This document shows, in pieces, positions 24,901-30,900 of a stretch of DNA of 64,000 nt. A program made the position numbers and the translations under genes. The DNA lies in assembly GCF_963662255.1 (NCBI RefSeq), contig NC_085056.1:6576216-6640215 (forward strand), read 5' to 3'. Origin of the DNA: Cinclus cinclus. Its lineage: Eukaryota; Chordata; Aves; Passeriformes; Cinclidae. Every line of letters starts with the position of its first letter. Position 1 is the first letter of the stretch. The notes under the pieces are model-generated. The model searched no databases, was not told the DNA's origin, and saw only the letters and a program-made list of their open reading frames with translations.

Positions 24901-27900
24901 TAGAGCTCTGGCCATAAAGTGTGCTGGCTCTGTAGATCACTGCCAGCCTTGCAGAGCAGGGGGATAATTCTGGTGGATTCCTACTGCCAGAGCATCCTGC
25001 ACTTTGCTTGGGTAGGGAATTTTCCATCCTCTACAGGGAAGCTGAGCTACTTCTGCCTGTTCCCAGGTTCCCCTGTTTCCCATGCAGACATTACTCTACT
25101 AAGCCAAGCAGCCTTTCCACATATTTAGAGTGTGAAACACTCAGCTGACAGAGGCAGAGTTGGATCCTCATGTGTGAATAAAGCAGAGCTGCCTTTATTC
25201 TGCTTTACAGCATAGAAGAGCCATGGGTTTGCAAAGAGAGAGTCATGAACCTTCTTGAGCTGGCTGTCCAGGCCTCTGGAAACATCACTGAGATCACGTA
25301 AGTGGCACCTCAGGTTCTGGTGTCTCTCAGCATTTCACCGGTTTCTTCCTTTACTTTTGGCCTGATACTCTTAAGGAAATGAGACTGAAGCCAGCACTGA
25401 TTCTTCTGTTGTTTATTCACTGTCTCCAGTGCATTTGTGATCCATTTGCCCACTTGAACCAATTTTAACCCAAATGGCTGGTGGGTAGAAATGCTTTAGA
25501 AGGCTTATGGTCACACAACTCAGAAGGTTTAATGGGAAGGAGACCATGTTCCTGGTTATCCTTGGGAGAAAGTGTGCCAAGTTTAGGCTGGTTTTGGAGC
25601 TAGTTTAAACATTACAAACCTCTTCAGAGATGGGTGATTAGCTTTCATGTGCCAGAATCACCCTGTCCCATTCAGTCCTCCTGATTTTTCCTATGGAAAA
25701 TAGTAATTTCTTCCCTCAGGAGTTCACAGGTTTATGCTGTTCTGTAATCTCTACCTTTTCAGGATATGTAAAGATAAAACCCTCTTCCAATTAGTCCTAA
25801 GATTCCCAAACTGCCAGGAGAAGAAAGAATCAGTCGTTAGCAGGTGAGAAAGCGACTGATTATCATTATTTTCTGCTTGCTCTGAATTTCACTGTGGGAT
25901 GAAGAATATTTTCAGAGTGTCTAAGACTCCAAGGTCTCAGTCGCAGAGCACCTCTGTGCCACACATGTGGAAGAAAACCTTATACACGTGCATGTGTCCT
26001 TTGGGCTGCTTTCCTTCAGGCCCATACTGGACCTAAACAAGGCAAAAAAATCTGTCTACCTTCCTGGGAGCAAATGGGAAACAGGAGCACTTTGAAGAGT
26101 CTTAAGACATGCTGGCTTCTGCATGAGCATGCAGAGAGAGCAGCAGCAGTGCCCTTTTCCTTCTGTGCAGCTGAAGGAAGAGGCAGCTCTTGTCCTGGGC
26201 AGTGAGGACAGGCTGTGTTTCTCTACACTGGAGTGTGACATAAATGGGACGTGGCAGGAAAGCCCCAGGTGGGCTCTTGAAAGATCTGATCTGTCCCTAA
26301 TCATGTCCCTGGGGGACACCAGATGCTGCACTGGGCTCTGCTGATCCTCACTGACAGTTCTGCTGTGTGTTTGTGTCCTGCAGACTGAGTCTATGTAAGG
26401 CAGAAATCAAGCACTCCTTCTGCCAAAGGCTTTGTGAAAAATGTGCTCAGCTTCAGGTGCTGAGGTGAGTCGCCAGGTGTTGTAAAGGATTTTTAGGAAG
26501 GGGGAGCAGCTTGTCCTGGTGAGTGCAGCACTCTGAACACACAGTAGGACACGAGAGAGGCCAATGCAAGGTCCCAGTCCCTGCCCTTTGGGTCCCCTAC
26601 TTGGATTGTTTGAATAGAAAATAGGGAATACCCACAGACCTGGTGGCTTCCTGGGGAATCCTTTGAAATCATCTAAATCTCCCAGTGCCCAGATAAGCTA
26701 CACTCACTATGGCTGGGAGCTCCCATGGGACCTTGTCCAGTACCAGTTCTGTGTCACACCTTCAATGTCCCAGCACAGACCTTTTGCCACCACTGGACAA
26801 AGCTCAGACCTGTCCTTGCCTCACTGCAGATGGTCTCACGTGGAACTCCAGGAGGATGAAGCAGAAATTCTAGTCAGGATTTTGCTACCCCTTCCAGAGC
26901 TGAAGATGTTTGGGTATGTCTCCAGCTGTGACCTTTTCCACATATTTATTATCTGCTCAATCCTGTGCCTCAGAATGTGAGCACACAGCCTGTGCTCAAT
27001 CCAGTCCTCTTAGTCCTCCAGTCCTTAGCCCCTAACCCAAACCCCACACAAGGGGTTTGGAAATCTCTCTGAACTTACTGGTCCCTGATGTCTGTTCTGT
27101 CTGGGATTTGGGATGGGGCAGTTTGTCTCTCAGTGCAGTAAACCCCTCTTTCTCAGTGTGATGAGACCCAATCTTCTCATTTGACCTTTGCTGTTTTGCA
27201 GGCTGACCTCTAGCAATGTTGCACCAAGTGGAATTGAGTATTTGATCTCAGGCTTGCAGAATTGCCAGGCTATTGAAGAACTCAAGTAAGTGTGTTGTTA
27301 CCAGGCTGTCCAGAGGCTGCCAGGTCTTTCTGGAAGCTTTTAGTAAAACTGCAGCCTCTCTTCTGCAGATAGATGAATTTTTCCCGATGGCTTATGATAG
27401 GGGAGAACCACCAATCCTTTTCTACTTGCAATGAAGACTGAGTGAGAGAGAGAGATCAGTAGTCTCTGGCAGGGAATTCCAGAGGAGAAGCAAATGTTTT
27501 GGTAGTGTTTTGTTTGGGGTTTTTTTTTAACATGGTTCTTGTTGTCTTGTGGTAACAGCGGCTCCTTGCTCCATGAGGGGCTGGGCTCTTGCTCCAGAGG
27601 TTTGGTATTCTGCTGGTATTTTATCAGAATCCAGACAAGTCCATTAGAATTACATTACTGAACAAAACTGAAATTATCCACAGGGACTAGAATACACTCG
27701 CCCACCTCTCCCACTCTTGTTCTGCTCCCCTCTGTGCTGGATGCTCACACAGCTGTCCCTGGGTAGATAATTGTACCTTTGTTATTCCATCTTTCAGCCT
27801 GGGCTACATGAAACTCAGCAGTGCTGCCATCCCTGAGCTTGTGCTGGGGCTTTGTGAGATGCCATCCCTGAAAAGGCTTGTGTAAGTATGTGACTGCAGC

Positions 27901-30900
27901 TCACCTCTGGCCTGGCTTGGGATGCTGAGCAGCAGGAGCTTAATGTCCATTTTCCTGGGGATGTTGTTTCCAGCTTGAATCACAACTGTATTGGTAATGA
28001 TGGCTGCTCCAGACTCGCAGAAGCCTTGAGGGAAATGCACAATATGGAGGAAATCAAGTAAGTTTCTCCTTTCTTGCAGAGAGGTGACCAGTAGTGCCAG
28101 CATTTGGAGAGAACCAGATGTGCTTATACACAGTATTGCAGAAAAGCAGCAAGGCTGCAAAATGCACATGTAAGAGCTACCCTGGACTAGAGGAAGCCAG
28201 AACTTGATGTTCAGAAGAGAAAAACTTAGGTCTTAACCCACCCTACTGCAGTCATGTAGAAAATGGATTAAAGAGAATTTAAATCTTCCCTGAGATCCAG
28301 AATAGGACTAGAGACTCCCTTCTGTCCTGGGAGAGCCTCAGACCCAGCATTTGCCTGGTCTGAAAAGATCTGTATCTGGACCAAACCCCAGGCTTGCTCT
28401 GCTTTCTCCTTCTCTCTCTTGCCAGATGCTGTCTATTCTCCACTGTAACAATTTGGAAAATAATAACAACATCTCCTCATCCTCTCTTGGTATTCTGGCT
28501 GAAGTAATTTCCCACCTCTCAACAGGATCCAGTGATTTTAATTGTTCTTTGAAATTTTTAAAAATTCCTCATTAACACCAATTAATTTTTTGTGAGATAG
28601 TTAAGATAAACAATTCTTTGATTCTGCTGGCAAGGCCCAAGGTGTCATCCAGCAAATGGGACACATTAAGCAAGACCTTGTGCTTTGCCTGCCATTTGCC
28701 TTTACAACACAGCCTTCTGTCTCTTCTTTAAAGTTTAAGCCACAACAAGATTGGAAATCCAGGCCTGATAAATCTTGCTGCTGTCCTGCTGGAAATGCAA
28801 AACCTGAAGAAAATTGAGTGAGTCCCTTTGTTTTGGTTCAGCTTTTTGTTCATGGCCATGGTGGGGAAGCCTGTGTGGGAATTCCTGTGCAAGGCTTTCT
28901 GAGACATGGATTCAAAGTGTTCCTTCTCCCAGGGAACAGATATTAAAACATCCAGGCTCTTTGTTAGGCTCAGGTCTTGGGCTAAGCCTTGTAACTTCTT
29001 GAAATTAAAAACCTGGAAATGACTTGAAGCAAGCAAAGGAAGTTCCCAGTTCTGTCTGGGAGAAGGAAAATTGCTCCTTCCCCACAGTACCTGCAGGGCC
29101 AGGAGATACTCAGCACTTGACAAAAGAGCCTAAAAATCCCCAGACCATTTCCCAGAGACCTGAGTCTCCCATCACAGCAGGTAAACAGTGAAATATCTTC
29201 AGCTGGTACATTCTGGCTCTCATTTACTCACTGAGAGTCTCATGTTTATTTTAGCCTTTCAGGGAATTGTCCTAGTCCTGCTGGAGGGGAAAAGCTGATG
29301 GAAGCTCTTGCCCATTGCAAGAACATAAAGGAGTTACTGTAAGTGTGTCATTTTGAGTGTCCTTTTGGGAACCTGGGCAAAAATCAAGTCATAGAAATCT
29401 GATACAACTCCAATAAAGCCATGATCAGTTTTATCACTGATTCTTGTGAGAGCAGGTAAAAACTCTGGTAGACACCATGGAAATGTGTGGTGCTGGGTGT
29501 GGAAGGTTTGGGGAGGGGCTGCTGGATTGAAGATTTTCAAGAACTGTGCAGTCTGCATTAGTGAGCTATTGGATTCAAGAGCTGAATCTGCAAGTTTATA
29601 GGCAGTGTCTCAAGCACAGGAGCTGTTCAGTGTCTGTGTTGCCCAAGAAGTCACCATTAATTTATGTGGCTGCAAAAATGAAGGGAAGTGGACAGATAAA
29701 GGCTTTACACAGTCAGATCTATTGATGTTCATTCCAGACCAGTTTAAAGAATGTATGTGCCCTGCCGTAATACATAAATAACATTTTAAAAATAACAAAT
29801 AAGGAAAAGTTGCAGTTAAACTACTGGACCTGTCCTTGTAACCTTCAGATTCTGGTGTGTGTACTAAGGGCACATATGAAAACATTCCATTTCAGTTAAA
29901 TTCCAGCTCAGGTAACTCAGGAAGGGAGACAAATGTGCTTCTAGGAAGTGCAGCTCAGTTTCACTTCCCTGTTTAACTTCTGCTGAAGGATTTCAAAGCC
30001 TTGTTCTTTCTTCCTCCCACCCTCAGAGTCCTTTGAATCAGGCACATTAAGTCCTTTCAGCACAGACCCAGGCATGTGTGGGTGAGGAATGGGGGTCACA
30101 CATCTGTGTGGGTGACACACAGGTGAGGAATGAGGCTCTGGACTTCGCTGCCAGTAACATTTCATTTCTGTTTCTTCCAGACTATCAAGGAATGGTTTTG
30201 AAGACAGGACAGCAGTGATGCTTGCCTTCTGTCTGCCTCACATGACCAACCTGAAGATCCTACAGTAAGTGTCAGCTTCTGCCCCAGGAAGGCTGGATAT
30301 CCTGGGGAATATGGGGATTGCTGTTAGAAGGAATGGGGAAAGGGGCATGGCCACTGGTTGTTCAGAGAGTAATTTCCATGTCCCAGGACTGAGAAACCCT
30401 TCACAATTACTCTGCTGTAAGAGTCACAAACTCTTCTTGCTTCATCTCTTGCAACATTAGGTATAGAGATGAACCAGGAAGAGAGTGTACAGTAAAATAA
30501 GCCTTAAAATTGGTTTTGAGTATGTTGGTTTCTGATGCCTCTGGTGGAATGTAAGCATAAAAATTAGCATCTTTTATGGACCCTCACTTTTTTGTGCAGG
30601 CACCTCTGAGTCATTTATTTTCCCTGAACTCAGTGTTACTGTATTTTTAAAACTTTTCTGGGAGTCTTTCCAGGACTCTGAGCTGTAGGACTTTCTTGTA
30701 CTGTTTTATAGTAACAAAGCAAGAAATTGTTAAGTTGGAAGTGCTCTGTGGGTTCAGTTAGCCTAGAGGCATCTCTTCCAGCCTGTGTCTAAAATGTCAT
30801 CAGACAATAACTTAGAAAAGGAATCCCAGTGGTAGGAAATCACCTCTGGTTGGGTTCTTGGCAAGTTAAATATGAGTTTTTGTTACAGATTTATTCCAAA

